Shown: positions 56,209 to 63,580 of the stretch, piece after piece
Layout: each line of letters begins with the position of its first letter
How positions within the stretch are numbered: the first letter of the stretch is position 1
Position numbers and translations under genes: made by a program
Source: a virus
Strand: one strand, 5' to 3'
Length of the DNA stretch: 64,000 bases
Virus record (IMG/VR): IMGVR_UViG_3300022745_000018
Span: 1 to 64,000 of that record
Notes under the pieces: generated by a model
Told to the model about the DNA's origin: nothing
Seen by the model: only the letters and a program-made list of their open reading frames with translations
The model's database searches: none

Positions 56209-56214
56209 AACTGA

Positions 56215-57879
56215 ATGAACAGAACTAACCAAATCAACGAAGCCTTCAAGAAACTTCGTTTCGAACCAAGAAACAACCAAGTCGATATCGTCAACAGAAT
56301 CATCCATGAATTTGTAGATCAGAATAAACGAAACGTGATTCTATGTGCAGATACTGGAATCGGTAAGTCAATTATTGCAGCAGTTACTGCAGAAGTTCTA
56401 TCAACAGAGATTCCTTCTGATGCCAAGAAGGGTATTTATGTCAGTTCGACGAACTCGTTGGTTGATCAGTATGCGAATACGTTCAAGGATGAGCCGATAA
56501 GTGATTGGCATCGTATCAAAGGTGCTTCCAATTATCCATGTGTCTACTTCAGAGAAAAAGGAAATCTGCAGTCAACTGGTGAAGACTGCGTCATTAAAGA
56601 CATTACAGAACAAGAACGTCAGAAGTTCTGCAGTAACTGTACTTATAAGTCAGCGAAAGCAGCGATCTATACGACACAGAACCTCATCACCAATTATTCA
56701 TACTTCATGGTGGGAAACGTCACAACGCATCATTTGCGCAACACAGCTCGTAGATTACACGTCTTCGACGAAGCTCATTTGCTAAACGATCAGTTCTGCG
56801 AACAGTTCTCCATTCACATTTCAGTCGAAACTCTGAACCGTTACATCGCCGAACTGAAAAATCAGAACGGTAAAATGAATTCTTATGCAGATACTCTAAC
56901 AGAAATGAGAGATCGTATTGCTGCGAAGCAGATCAAAGAAACTAACTATGTGAAGTTTATTTCGGAACTTCGAGATCAGTTCATCGGAATACATTCGAAA
57001 ATGATGTGGTTATCTTCCATGATTCCGGATTTGATGGTACGAAAGAAGATGCAGAAAGCAGCATCCAAGTACGATAAGATGGGGTGTAGGATGAAAGCGT
57101 TCTTCAATCCAGGATATGAACATGTGTTTGAAGATAAGAATCCTAACGAAATCACCATCAAACCAATCTTCGTATCTGATTCCATCTCAGATCTTTTGGG
57201 AGAAAAGAATCTCTTCATGACCGCGACGATGTCGATGGCCTATGCCAAGGATACGATGTCTCTACCAGCGAAGGACACGGCTTACATCGATGCAGGTACT
57301 GTATTTTCTCCACAGAATAGACCATTGTTCTTTTTGGGTAAGCGGAATCTGAATTACACGACGATGCAGAATGAAGATACTTTCACGCGATTGAGCGAAC
57401 TGACGAATGCGATCATCTCTCATCATAAAAATGAGAAAGGCATCATGCTGACTCCGTCGTTCTCAGCGACCGAGAAGCTGTGTAGGAATCTGAAAGGGAC
57501 GAAGGTGTTCGAACACAAGTCAGGCACGAAAGTATCCGAGATCATTGATCAGTTCAAATCATATAAGGGTTCAGCGATTCTCATTAGCCCTAGCATCTTT
57601 GAAGGCCTTGATTTCAAAGATGACCATTCGAGGTATCAGATTATCATGAAGACGCCATACCCAAGTCTTGGTGATAAACGGATGAAATACATCTGTGATG
57701 TCTACGGTCATGTCTATAGAGAAATCGGTTTGTATAAGATCATCCAAGGTGTAGGAAGATCAATTCGTTCAGAAACAGACACAGCAACTACATACTTTTT
57801 AGACAAATCGTCCCAGACACTGTTCGAATCAGATCAGAATCTGTGGGCCGATAGATTCGATGTCAAGGTGACCGCATGA
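56215..57879 (+). CDS. DinG/XPD-type DNA helicase with Fe-S cluster motif
   Basis: 554 residues. Walker A is CADTGIGKSII (45-52), the DEAH box is HVFDEAHLL (185-188) and motif VI is QGVGRSIRS. Between motifs I and II four cysteines (C109, C125, C139, C142) have the spacing of the XPD/DinG iron-sulfur domain. Such enzymes unwind DNA 5' to 3'. It is the first gene of the rightward early operon and is followed by a RecB/Cas4-like nuclease with ATGA overlap, suggesting a helicase-nuclease pair for replication or recombination. A defence-related role is possible but not shown. Confidence 0.88.
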   Translation: MNRTNQINEAFKKLRFEPRNNQVDIVNRIIHEFVDQNKRNVILCADTGIGKSIIAAVTAEVLSTEIPSDAKKGIYVSSTNSLVDQYANTFKDEPISDWHRIKGASNYPCVYFREKGNLQSTGEDCVIKDITEQERQKFCSNCTYKSAKAAIYTTQNLITNYSYFMVGNVTTHHLRNTARRLHVFDEAHLLNDQFCEQFSIHISVETLNRYIAELKNQNGKMNSYADTLTEMRDRIAAKQIKETNYVKFISELRDQFIGIHSKMMWLSSMIPDLMVRKKMQKAASKYDKMGCRMKAFFNPGYEHVFEDKNPNEITIKPIFVSDSISDLLGEKNLFMTATMSMAYAKDTMSLPAKDTAYIDAGTVFSPQNRPLFFLGKRNLNYTTMQNEDTFTRLSELTNAIISHHKNEKGIMLTPSFSATEKLCRNLKGTKVFEHKSGTKVSEIIDQFKSYKGSAILISPSIFEGLDFKDDHSRYQIIMKTPYPSLGDKRMKYICDVYGHVYREIGLYKIIQGVGRSIRSETDTATTYFLDKSSQTLFESDQNLWADRFDVKVTA

Positions 57880-58562
57880 ACTTTCTAGATGGGCCATTCA
57901 CTAAAGGTGATGTAGAGATTCAAGAAGTGAATCTTGATAGGGATGATTCTGGTCCCTATCGCATTTACATTGACGAAGAAGGAAACAAATATGAGTCAGT
58001 GACATCGTTCATTGGTCGCTCAGATCCTTCTAAAGAAGCCAGTCTCCAAGCTTGGAAGAATGCAGTTGGGTTGGAAGAGGCTAATGCGATATCAGAAGCA
58101 GCAGCAACAAAGGGTACTGCAGTCCACCTTGCATGCGAACAGTACATCGCTGGGTTGCGATGGCAGGACATCTCGATGTTCTGCAAAGCAGACTTTCTAT
58201 CAATCAAGAAACTCTTGGATGCAAAACTGTCTAAAGTAATTGGATCTGAGTTGCGGATGTACTCGAAACGTCTTAAGCTGGCTGGTACGACGGACTTGCT
58301 GGCTTCCTGGGACAATGAGATCTCAATCATTGACTTCAAAACATCTGGTAGAATCAAGTACAAAGATGAGATTGATGGGTACTTTCTTCAGATGGCTGCG
58401 TATGCTGCAATGGCATACGAGATGTATGGGATTCGAGTCAAGCATTTAGTCGTTATCATGGCGGTAGATGGTGACCCCAATGCATATGAATACGCCGAGA
58501 CAGTCGGTTATTGGCTGAACAAATTGATAGAGCTTAGAAGGACATATCCAGCTCTCCAGTAA
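57876..58562 (+). CDS. PD-(D/E)XK nuclease of the RecB/Cas4 type
   Basis: 228 residues. GTAVHLACEQYI gives the conserved upstream His, KLAGTTDLLASW the D of GxxD, EISIIDFKTSGR the D-x-K core, and YFLQMAAYAAMAYE the Q-x3-Y motif: the full RecB-family exonuclease signature. No four-cysteine cluster of Cas4 is seen. Coupled by ATGA to the DinG-type helicase. Probably processes DNA ends. Confidence 0.85.
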   Translation: MNFLDGPFTKGDVEIQEVNLDRDDSGPYRIYIDEEGNKYESVTSFIGRSDPSKEASLQAWKNAVGLEEANAISEAAATKGTAVHLACEQYIAGLRWQDISMFCKADFLSIKKLLDAKLSKVIGSELRMYSKRLKLAGTTDLLASWDNEISIIDFKTSGRIKYKDEIDGYFLQMAAYAAMAYEMYGIRVKHLVVIMAVDGDPNAYEYAETVGYWLNKLIELRRTYPALQ

Positions 58563-58580
58563 CTATCGCGATGCTGTCGG

Positions 58581-58588
58581 TTAAATAT
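58581..58588 (+). promoter_or_regulatory. Possible late-type box TTAAATAT
   Basis: GGTTAAATATATGC just upstream of the PAAR gene. It fits the need for late expression of a tail-tip and terminase message, but is only 5 nt from the start codon. Confidence 0.35.
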
Positions 58589-58592
58589 ATGC

Positions 58593-58865
58593 ATGACAGC
58601 AGTAACAAGATTGGGTGATTTATGCTCTGGTCACGGAGTTTGTTCACCTAGACCATCAACGTCTGGTTCTCCAGACGTCTTTGCGAATTCAAAACCAGTA
58701 CACAGACAACATGATCTGTGGGGACAGCACTGTCTACATACATCTGAACTTTCTGGTGGTTCGTCTACTGTTTTCGTTAATAGCCGTCCACTTGGACGTG
58801 TGGGTGATACTATAGCATGCGGGTCAACCGTCGCGAACGGTTCGCCAAATGTGTTCTCAGGGTAG
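58593..58865 (+). CDS. PAAR-repeat tail spike tip protein (T4 gp5.4 type)
   Basis: 90 residues. Two PAAR-like halves are visible (TRLGDLCSGHG, then RPLGRVGDTIACGS), with FANSKPVHRQHDLWGQHCLH and VFVNSRPLGR motifs and the His/Cys residues that bind a metal at the tip. It caps the central spike of the contractile tail. Directly upstream of the terminase fragments on the plus strand; a poor ribosome-binding site. Confidence 0.85.
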   Translation: MTAVTRLGDLCSGHGVCSPRPSTSGSPDVFANSKPVHRQHDLWGQHCLHTSELSGGSSTVFVNSRPLGRVGDTIACGSTVANGSPNVFSG

Positions 58866-58868
58866 TAG

Positions 58869-59543
58869 ATGAAAAGAAACGAACTGGCTGAAGGTATCCA
58901 ACATTACCTAGGCAATCCTTTATTAAAAGCCGCTAGACAGCCGCTCCAATTTACCATGGAGCAAGCTAAGGAATATGCTAAGTGCGCCCGTGATCCGGTC
59001 TACTTCATTGAGAACTATGTAAGGATCGTTTCGCTGGACGAAGGTCTTGTTCTATTCAAGATGTATCCGTATCAGAAACGAATGATTCGTGCGATGCACC
59101 ATGGTCGAAAGGTCGTGGGTAAGATCTTTAGACAGGCTGGTAAATCCGCGATCTGCGCTGCATACATTTCTTGGTATATCACGTTCAATGGACACAAGAC
59201 AGCGGCCATCTTAGCAAACAAAGCATCGATTGCTAGGGAGATCTTCAGTAGGATTCAAGTCATTCTCGAGAACCTTCCTTTTTGGTTGCAGCAAGGTGTC
59301 TTGGAATGGAACAAGACATCGTTGGAATTAGAGAACGGTTCCAAGTGCTTTTGTGCAGCAAGTTCGCCTTCTTCTGTTAGGGGTAAGTCGATCAATCTAC
59401 TTTTTTGCGTCGCTGGTGAGACAAAAGTTCATCTTCGAAATAAACTAACTGGCGAAATTGTTGAAGTACCTATATCTGACTTGAAGGGTTTGCTTAGAAG
59501 AGAGGAGGAAGATGATGAAGGATTTTCAATTTCCCTCAATTAA
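58869..59543 (+). CDS. 17: Large terminase fragment 1 (N-extein) with N-half of split intein 1
   Basis: 224 residues. Residues 1-179 are the N-terminal part of a T4 gp17-like packaging ATPase: YPYQKRMIRAMHHGRK, Walker A IFRQAGKSA (88-94), LANKASIAREIFSRIQ, then EWNKTSLELENGSKC and the conserved SSVRGKSINLLF. At residue 180 the protein changes into an intein N-half (CVAGETKVHLRNKLTGEIVE, block A), which ends after 45 residues by overlap with the endonuclease gene. The break is inside Walker B (LLF|CDEFA), so this piece alone cannot hydrolyse ATP. The rest of TerL is in the genes at 60719 and 62426. Confidence 0.92.
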   Translation: MKRNELAEGIQHYLGNPLLKAARQPLQFTMEQAKEYAKCARDPVYFIENYVRIVSLDEGLVLFKMYPYQKRMIRAMHHGRKVVGKIFRQAGKSAICAAYISWYITFNGHKTAAILANKASIAREIFSRIQVILENLPFWLQQGVLEWNKTSLELENGSKCFCAASSPSSVRGKSINLLFCVAGETKVHLRNKLTGEIVEVPISDLKGLLRREEEDDEGFSISLN

Positions 59544-61039
59544 AGAAACTGACGATTATCTAAGATTCATAGAAGAATGTATAGAACCAAACGAACATTG
59601 TGAAAAACATCACATATATCCAAAATCGATATTTGGTGACAATTCCTTCATAAAGAAGCTGTCATATAAAGATCACTTCTTTGCTCATTATTTGTTGGTT
59701 AAGCTATATGAAGCCGCTGGGATGAAATCTGAATACTTGAAGATGTCAAAAGCATTCTTTTCTTTCATTCGCTGCAATGAATATCGGTTATCTGAAATAT
59801 CATCGTATTCGGATGATGACATCACTGTGTTAGGGTGTCTATTTGAGGAAGCGAAAATTGAAAACTCTAAATCTTCAAACGGCGAAAACAATCCTTTTTA
59901 TGGTAAATCCCATTCGCCGGAAACTATTGAGAAAATACTGAATACAAAGAAGACACGTAATTCAATGAAATTTTGGACAAATGAGAAGAAAAAACGTCTA
60001 AGCGAAGTCCTCAAATCTCTACAAAATAAAAAGGTCATTTGGGTCACGAATGTTGAGACTAGAGAGAATCGTAGAGTATCTGAAAACGATCTTAACAACA
60101 TTTCAGATGAATGGGTTCTTGGTAGATATACATCAGATGAAGAGCGTCTGCACAGATCATACTCAGCCAAGGAATCCTCACATAATCTAACTTACGAATG
60201 GGTTCGCCGTGGAGATGAGCATGAATGGAGTGGCACCAAACACATAAAGTCGCTAGAGACTGGTGAAAATAGACGTCTAAAGATCAGTGATGAAATACCC
60301 AGTGGGTTTGTGTTAGGGCTCAATTTTTCGCAGTCTCATTTGGATAATCTTAGAATGGCGGCAAGTAAACGTAGAGGTAGACCACAACCTCACGTAATTG
60401 AGATCAATAAAAATCCATCCAAGATAAAGAAGACAGCTGATAAAAATCGCGGCACTACTCGCACAGAAAGTCAGAAATTAAAAATGAGTCTTGGGAGAAG
60501 AAAGTTTATCGCGAACGGGGGCAAAGCTTCGACTGCTGGTACGAAAAGATTGTTCAACAAATTATCTAAGAAGTTCGTATATGTACCTGCGAATGAAGTC
60601 TCCAATTCAATGAAAGAGAATTTGAATCTAACTGATGAAGCAGTAAGATTGGCGACGAACATGAATGGTGATAGATTGTATGTCTGTCAAACGGAAACAT
60701 TACCCAATGGATTTGAATATGTTCTTAGAAAATAATGAATGGGAAGTTTTGACGGATGAAGGGTGGTCCGATTTTTCGGCTCTGAAGATAGGTCGGGGTG
60801 CATTCGTATCAATATCTTTCTCCAATCAAGAAAGCATAAGAGTCACCGCCGATCATTTGTTGATGACGGCTGATGGGTGGGTTGCTGCAAAAAACATCAA
60901 TGTTGGTGATAATGTAAAGTCCATAGATGGCTTCATCGATGTCATTTCAATAAATGATGGTGGCGAAGGTGAGACTTTCGATTTAGTCGGTGTAAAGAAG
61001 AATTCTAGGTATTTTACGAATGATGTTCTGTCACATAAT
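59406..61039 (+). other. Split intein 1 in the terminase Walker B motif, with inserted endonuclease gene
   Basis: The N-half begins at Cys codon 59406-59408 and covers block A. The C-half (about 60719-61039) carries block B with the TxxH motif (VTADHLLMTADGW), then ETFDLVGVKKN and the terminal NDVLSHN followed by extein Cys (CDEFAHL). Only about 45 residues lie on the N side and about 107 on the C side, the reverse of commonly studied split inteins. An HNH gene occupies the interruption. All residues needed for splicing (C1, block B His, penultimate His, terminal Asn, +1 Cys) are present. Confidence 0.88.
59512..60735 (+). CDS. Free-standing HNH homing endonuclease inside split intein 1
   Basis: 407 residues from ATG 59512 with a strong AGGAGGAAG site; it overlaps both intein halves. 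The HNH core is CEKHHIYPKSIFG ... LSYKDHFFAHYLLVKLY (about residues 30-65). A NUMOD3-type DNA-binding motif follows (NPFYGKSHSPETIEKI), then two related segments with WVRR/WVTN plus ETxENRRxS and a basic C-terminal region (KMSLGRRKFIANGG). The enzyme would cut terminase genes lacking the insertion and spread the whole fractured intein. Intact. Confidence 0.88.
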   Translation: MMKDFQFPSIKETDDYLRFIEECIEPNEHCEKHHIYPKSIFGDNSFIKKLSYKDHFFAHYLLVKLYEAAGMKSEYLKMSKAFFSFIRCNEYRLSEISSYSDDDITVLGCLFEEAKIENSKSSNGENNPFYGKSHSPETIEKILNTKKTRNSMKFWTNEKKKRLSEVLKSLQNKKVIWVTNVETRENRRVSENDLNNISDEWVLGRYTSDEERLHRSYSAKESSHNLTYEWVRRGDEHEWSGTKHIKSLETGENRRLKISDEIPSGFVLGLNFSQSHLDNLRMAASKRRGRPQPHVIEINKNPSKIKKTADKNRGTTRTESQKLKMSLGRRKFIANGGKASTAGTKRLFNKLSKKFVYVPANEVSNSMKENLNLTDEAVRLATNMNGDRLYVCQTETLPNGFEYVLRK

Positions 61040-61411
61040 TGCGACGAATTTGCCCACTTGGCTCCAAAATTAGCAGAAGAGTTTATTGCATCGGTTTTCC
61101 CGACGATCTCGTCGTCAATGGAATCGAAGCTGATTATCGTATCCACGCCAAAGGGTATGAATCAGTTTTACAAACTGTGGGTAGATGCTGAGAATGGGAA
61201 GAATGGCTTCATAACGGTTGAGGGTAAGTGGAGAGAACATCCCAAGAGAAACCAGAAATGGGCGGATGAGCAATTAGCAATTCTCGGGCCCGTCAAGTAC
61301 AAGCAAGAAGTGGAATGTCTTTGGGGAAAATCCAAAATAACATTAAGAGATGTTGTGACAGGGGAAATCTTGAATGTGTCTTTAGAAGAAGCATATGATC
61401 TAATTTGTTAA
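60719..61411 (+). CDS. 17: Large terminase fragment 2: C-half of intein 1, middle extein, N-half of intein 2
   Basis: About 230 residues from ATG 60719 (MFLENNEWEVLTDEGW), with ATGs further upstream in frame. Residues 1-107 are the intein 1 C-half ending LSHN. Residues 108-199 are the 92-residue middle extein, beginning CDEFAHLAPK (Walker B acids), then LIIVSTPKGMNQFYKLW (coupling motif) and closing KYKQEVE. Residues 200-230 are the intein 2 N-half (CLWGKSKITLRDVVTGEIL...). This piece must be spliced at both ends to yield TerL. It overlaps the first endonuclease gene by 17 nt. Confidence 0.9.
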   Translation: MFLENNEWEVLTDEGWSDFSALKIGRGAFVSISFSNQESIRVTADHLLMTADGWVAAKNINVGDNVKSIDGFIDVISINDGGEGETFDLVGVKKNSRYFTNDVLSHNCDEFAHLAPKLAEEFIASVFPTISSSMESKLIIVSTPKGMNQFYKLWVDAENGKNGFITVEGKWREHPKRNQKWADEQLAILGPVKYKQEVECLWGKSKITLRDVVTGEILNVSLEEAYDLIC

Positions 61412-61415
61412 ATAC
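61408..61415 (+). promoter_or_regulatory. Possible late-type box TTAAATAC
   Basis: TTGTTAAATACAAAC overlaps the stop codon of terminase fragment 2 and precedes the second endonuclease gene. It may give that gene or fragment 3 its own late message. Confidence 0.35.
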
Positions 61416-61430
61416 AAACAAAAAGATCAT

Positions 61431-62448
61431 ATGAGAGAACATACTTACATTGGAAATTTGCTTCGTAGTAGATATATTATAGTCGATGAATCGTATCTAA
61501 ATGAATATGTTGATTTGTGTTTATCAAAGGCTCTACCAACAAAGATTAGATTTGAAACGGAATGCCACCACATTCTACCTAAATGCAATAGGGCATTTCC
61601 TGAATTTAGAAAAGCAAAGTGGAATTTAGTTCACTTACGATTCGCTGATCACGTTCACGCTCACTATTTGTTGTATAAAGCAACACGTGCTGCAGAATTT
61701 GCCGCGGCGATGGTGTTTACTCTTGGCAATAGTTGCGCGTTTCCAAGAACTGATGCTGAATTGCTGGATATATTACCGATCATTGAGAAAATATGAATAC
61801 TCGCTATTCATGAATAGCGAGAGAAACCCTAACATTGGCTCAAAACGTTCGCTAGAGACCAAATTGAAAATGTCCATTGCACAAAAGGGTGTCAAGAGAG
61901 AATATGTAAAACGTATTTGGGTTCATAACTACATCGAAGATAAGATGGTGCAGGATGTTGAATTAAACGATTACATAAATGCTGGTTGGCAATTTGGCCG
62001 CACCGAAGCAACAAGAATGAAACTAGCAGACAGTAAATTAGGGACAAAGGACTCGGATGAGACTAGAATTAGAAAAAGTTTGGCGCAAAGCAAATATGCA
62101 AATTCCAGCGGTTCACACTTAAAGACATCTGAGTTTAGAGAATACCGCCGTAACATGTTCATTAAAAATAACCCATCATCATCTATGGAGGCGAGAGATA
62201 AAATTTCTGCTCGGATGAGAAAGCGCTGGGGTAATGATGATTATAGATCAAAAATGAGTGAAATGTTCTCTAACATAAACACGGGAAGTAAATTTTTCTA
62301 TAACATAGAAACAAAGGAATTTCGTAGATTTAAGCTAACAGACGAAATTCCACCAGGATTTCAAGATGCAACAGGTAAAACGCATTGGGTTAAAGATCAA
62401 AACGGAAAACGATTGAAAGTCATCGATGAAACGAAATTCACGGTTTGA
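61431..62448 (+). pseudogene. Frameshifted HNH homing endonuclease inside split intein 2
   Basis: The frame from ATG 61431 encodes the HNH core (CHHILPKCNRAFPEF, then NLVHLRFADHVHAHYLLYKA) and stops at 61796 after LPIIEKI. One base on, another frame continues the homology to the first endonuclease: NSERNPNIGSKRSLETKLKM (NUMOD3-like), VKRIWVHNYIEDK and KFFYNIETKEFRRFKLTDEI, ending 62448. Together they make a full-length relative of the enzyme at 59512. The shift lies directly before a perfect 22-bp palindrome. Either the gene has decayed or it needs a +1 ribosomal shift; decay is more likely. Confidence 0.75.
61800..61821. repeat. 22-bp perfect palindrome at the endonuclease frameshift
   Basis: CTCGCTATTCA-TGAATAGCGAG equals its own reverse complement and begins 4 nt after the premature TGA (61794-61796). 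It could be a recombination scar, a hairpin that favours indels, or a stimulator of frameshifting. Confidence 0.85.
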
Positions 62449-63562
62449 AATTCATGGCCCGCGTGGTTGGTGCAAGTTCGATGGGATTCGAAGAAAGAAG
62501 TCTTCGTCTTTATTAAAAATAGTTTTTGAAGATGGGGCACCATTAGTGTGCACTCGTGATCACCGATTCTTTATTGATGGCAAATTCATACAAGCCGCTA
62601 AAGTGCAAACCGGTAAGGAGATGAACGGGCGTGTTGTTCATGAAGTCGTGCCCATTGATGAATCGATGAGCGTCTACGACCCGGTTAACGTCGCTGATGG
62701 CAATGCGTATATTGCGGATTGTGTTGTTAACCACAATTGCAGTTTCGTCGGTTCGTCGAAGACACTGATTGATGGTGACAAGATTGCTCAGATCCCATTC
62801 ATTGAACCTTTACATGAAACGACCGACAACTTGAAGATGTATGAGGCGTCAATCCAAGGTCATTCGTATGTCTGTGCGGTTGACGTCTCTAGAGGTCAAC
62901 ACTTAGATAGTTCAGCGTTCATTATCTATGATGTGACGGTGATGCCATATAAGATCGTTGCTACGTTCAAGAATAATACGATATCCACACTGACTTACCC
63001 GTTCATGATCATCAATACATGTAAAGCATACAACGATGCCTACTGTCTGGTTGAGATCAATGATGCTGGTGGTGAAGTCGCCAATTCCATCTTCTACGAT
63101 AGTGAATATGCCAATGTCTATTGGACTCATAAGGACGACTTGGTAGAAGGTCTTGGATACCCTGGAGTTCGTTCCACGAAACGTGTAAAGGGCGTCGGTT
63201 GTTCAGTCTTGAAAGAATTGGTGGAACAGAACCAATTGATCGTGAATTCATATGACATCATCAATGAAATGAACAACTTCATTGCCAAGGGTGCATCGTA
63301 TGCAGCCGACGATACTCAGATCAATGATGACTTGATGACGTGTCTTTGGTTATTTGCGTGGCTGACAAAGCAACCGATGTTTGCTGACATCACCAATACG
63401 AACATCAGAGCAGTTCTGAATAGAAAGTATGAGGATTCTATTCTGGAAAGTCTGATTCCGTTTGGATACATTACTGATGGGACGGAAGAAAGTGCAGATC
63501 CAGTGACACACTTGGATCAGATGCGAACACCTGACCCAATGAAAGATTGGTTGTTAGGGTAA
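62426..63562 (+). CDS. 17: Large terminase fragment 3: C-half of intein 2 and C-extein with nuclease domain
   Basis: 378 residues. Residues 1-104 are the intein 2 C-half. Residues 105-378 continue TerL from CSFVGSSKTLIDGDKI into the RNase H-like nuclease: VCAVDVSRGQHLDSSAFI (first acid), AYCLVEINDAGGEVANSIFY (second acid) and DTQINDDLMTCLWLFAWL (third acid), matching T4 gp17 D401, E458 and D542. Joined to fragments 1 and 2 (179 and 92 residues of extein) it gives a 545-residue terminase; T4 gp17 has 610. It overlaps the second endonuclease reading frame by 23 nt. Confidence 0.93.
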   Translation: MKRNSRFEIHGPRGWCKFDGIRRKKSSSLLKIVFEDGAPLVCTRDHRFFIDGKFIQAAKVQTGKEMNGRVVHEVVPIDESMSVYDPVNVADGNAYIADCVVNHNCSFVGSSKTLIDGDKIAQIPFIEPLHETTDNLKMYEASIQGHSYVCAVDVSRGQHLDSSAFIIYDVTVMPYKIVATFKNNTISTLTYPFMIINTCKAYNDAYCLVEINDAGGEVANSIFYDSEYANVYWTHKDDLVEGLGYPGVRSTKRVKGVGCSVLKELVEQNQLIVNSYDIINEMNNFIAKGASYAADDTQINDDLMTCLWLFAWLTKQPMFADITNTNIRAVLNRKYEDSILESLIPFGYITDGTEESADPVTHLDQMRTPDPMKDWLLG

Positions 63563-63575
63563 CGAGTACCCTAAC
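63553..63575. terminator. Bidirectional terminator between convergent genes
   Basis: GTTAGGGTA and TACCCTAAC pair over 9 bp with a five-base loop, overlapping the terminase stop codon. On the plus strand TTGGTTT follows. It would end both the terminase message and that of the convergent gene. Confidence 0.6.
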
Positions 63576-63580
63576 TTGGT

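Larger units (their letters stand above)
55619..56214. other. Divergent intergenic region with promoters and palindromes
   Basis: 596 bp without a convincing gene. The leftward promoter (55642-55670) and rightward promoters (55786-55814, 56180-56208) lie here. Between the two rightward promoters there are perfect palindromes CGGTGGCTAGCCACCG (55939-55954) and a 22-bp one containing TTTAAA (56063-56084), plus smaller repeats (AGATATCT). The first rightward promoter would yield a structured leader of about 400 nt before the helicase gene. This could be a non-coding RNA, a replication origin or an attenuator. No tRNA fold was found by eye. Confidence 0.5.
61316..62737 (+). other. Split intein 2 in the terminase, with inserted frameshifted endonuclease gene
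   Basis: The N-half is 31 residues from Cys codon 61316-61318; the C-half is 104 residues (62426-62737) with block B RDHRFFIDGKF (TxxH as CTRDH), SVYDPVNVADGNAYI and terminal VVNHN before extein Cys (CSFVGSS). The N-short, C-long layout and the VYDPxNV...VVxHN ending closely resemble the atypically split AceL-TerL intein described from an Antarctic lake metagenome, as I remember it, at the same terminase site. All splicing residues are present. Confidence 0.88.

Noticed and set aside
61690-62448. The downstream endonuclease frame as an independent gene with its own start
   Set aside because: Homology to the first endonuclease runs on across the frame change, so a frameshifted single gene is the simpler reading; the upstream part of that frame overlaps the HNH frame and is not protein-like.
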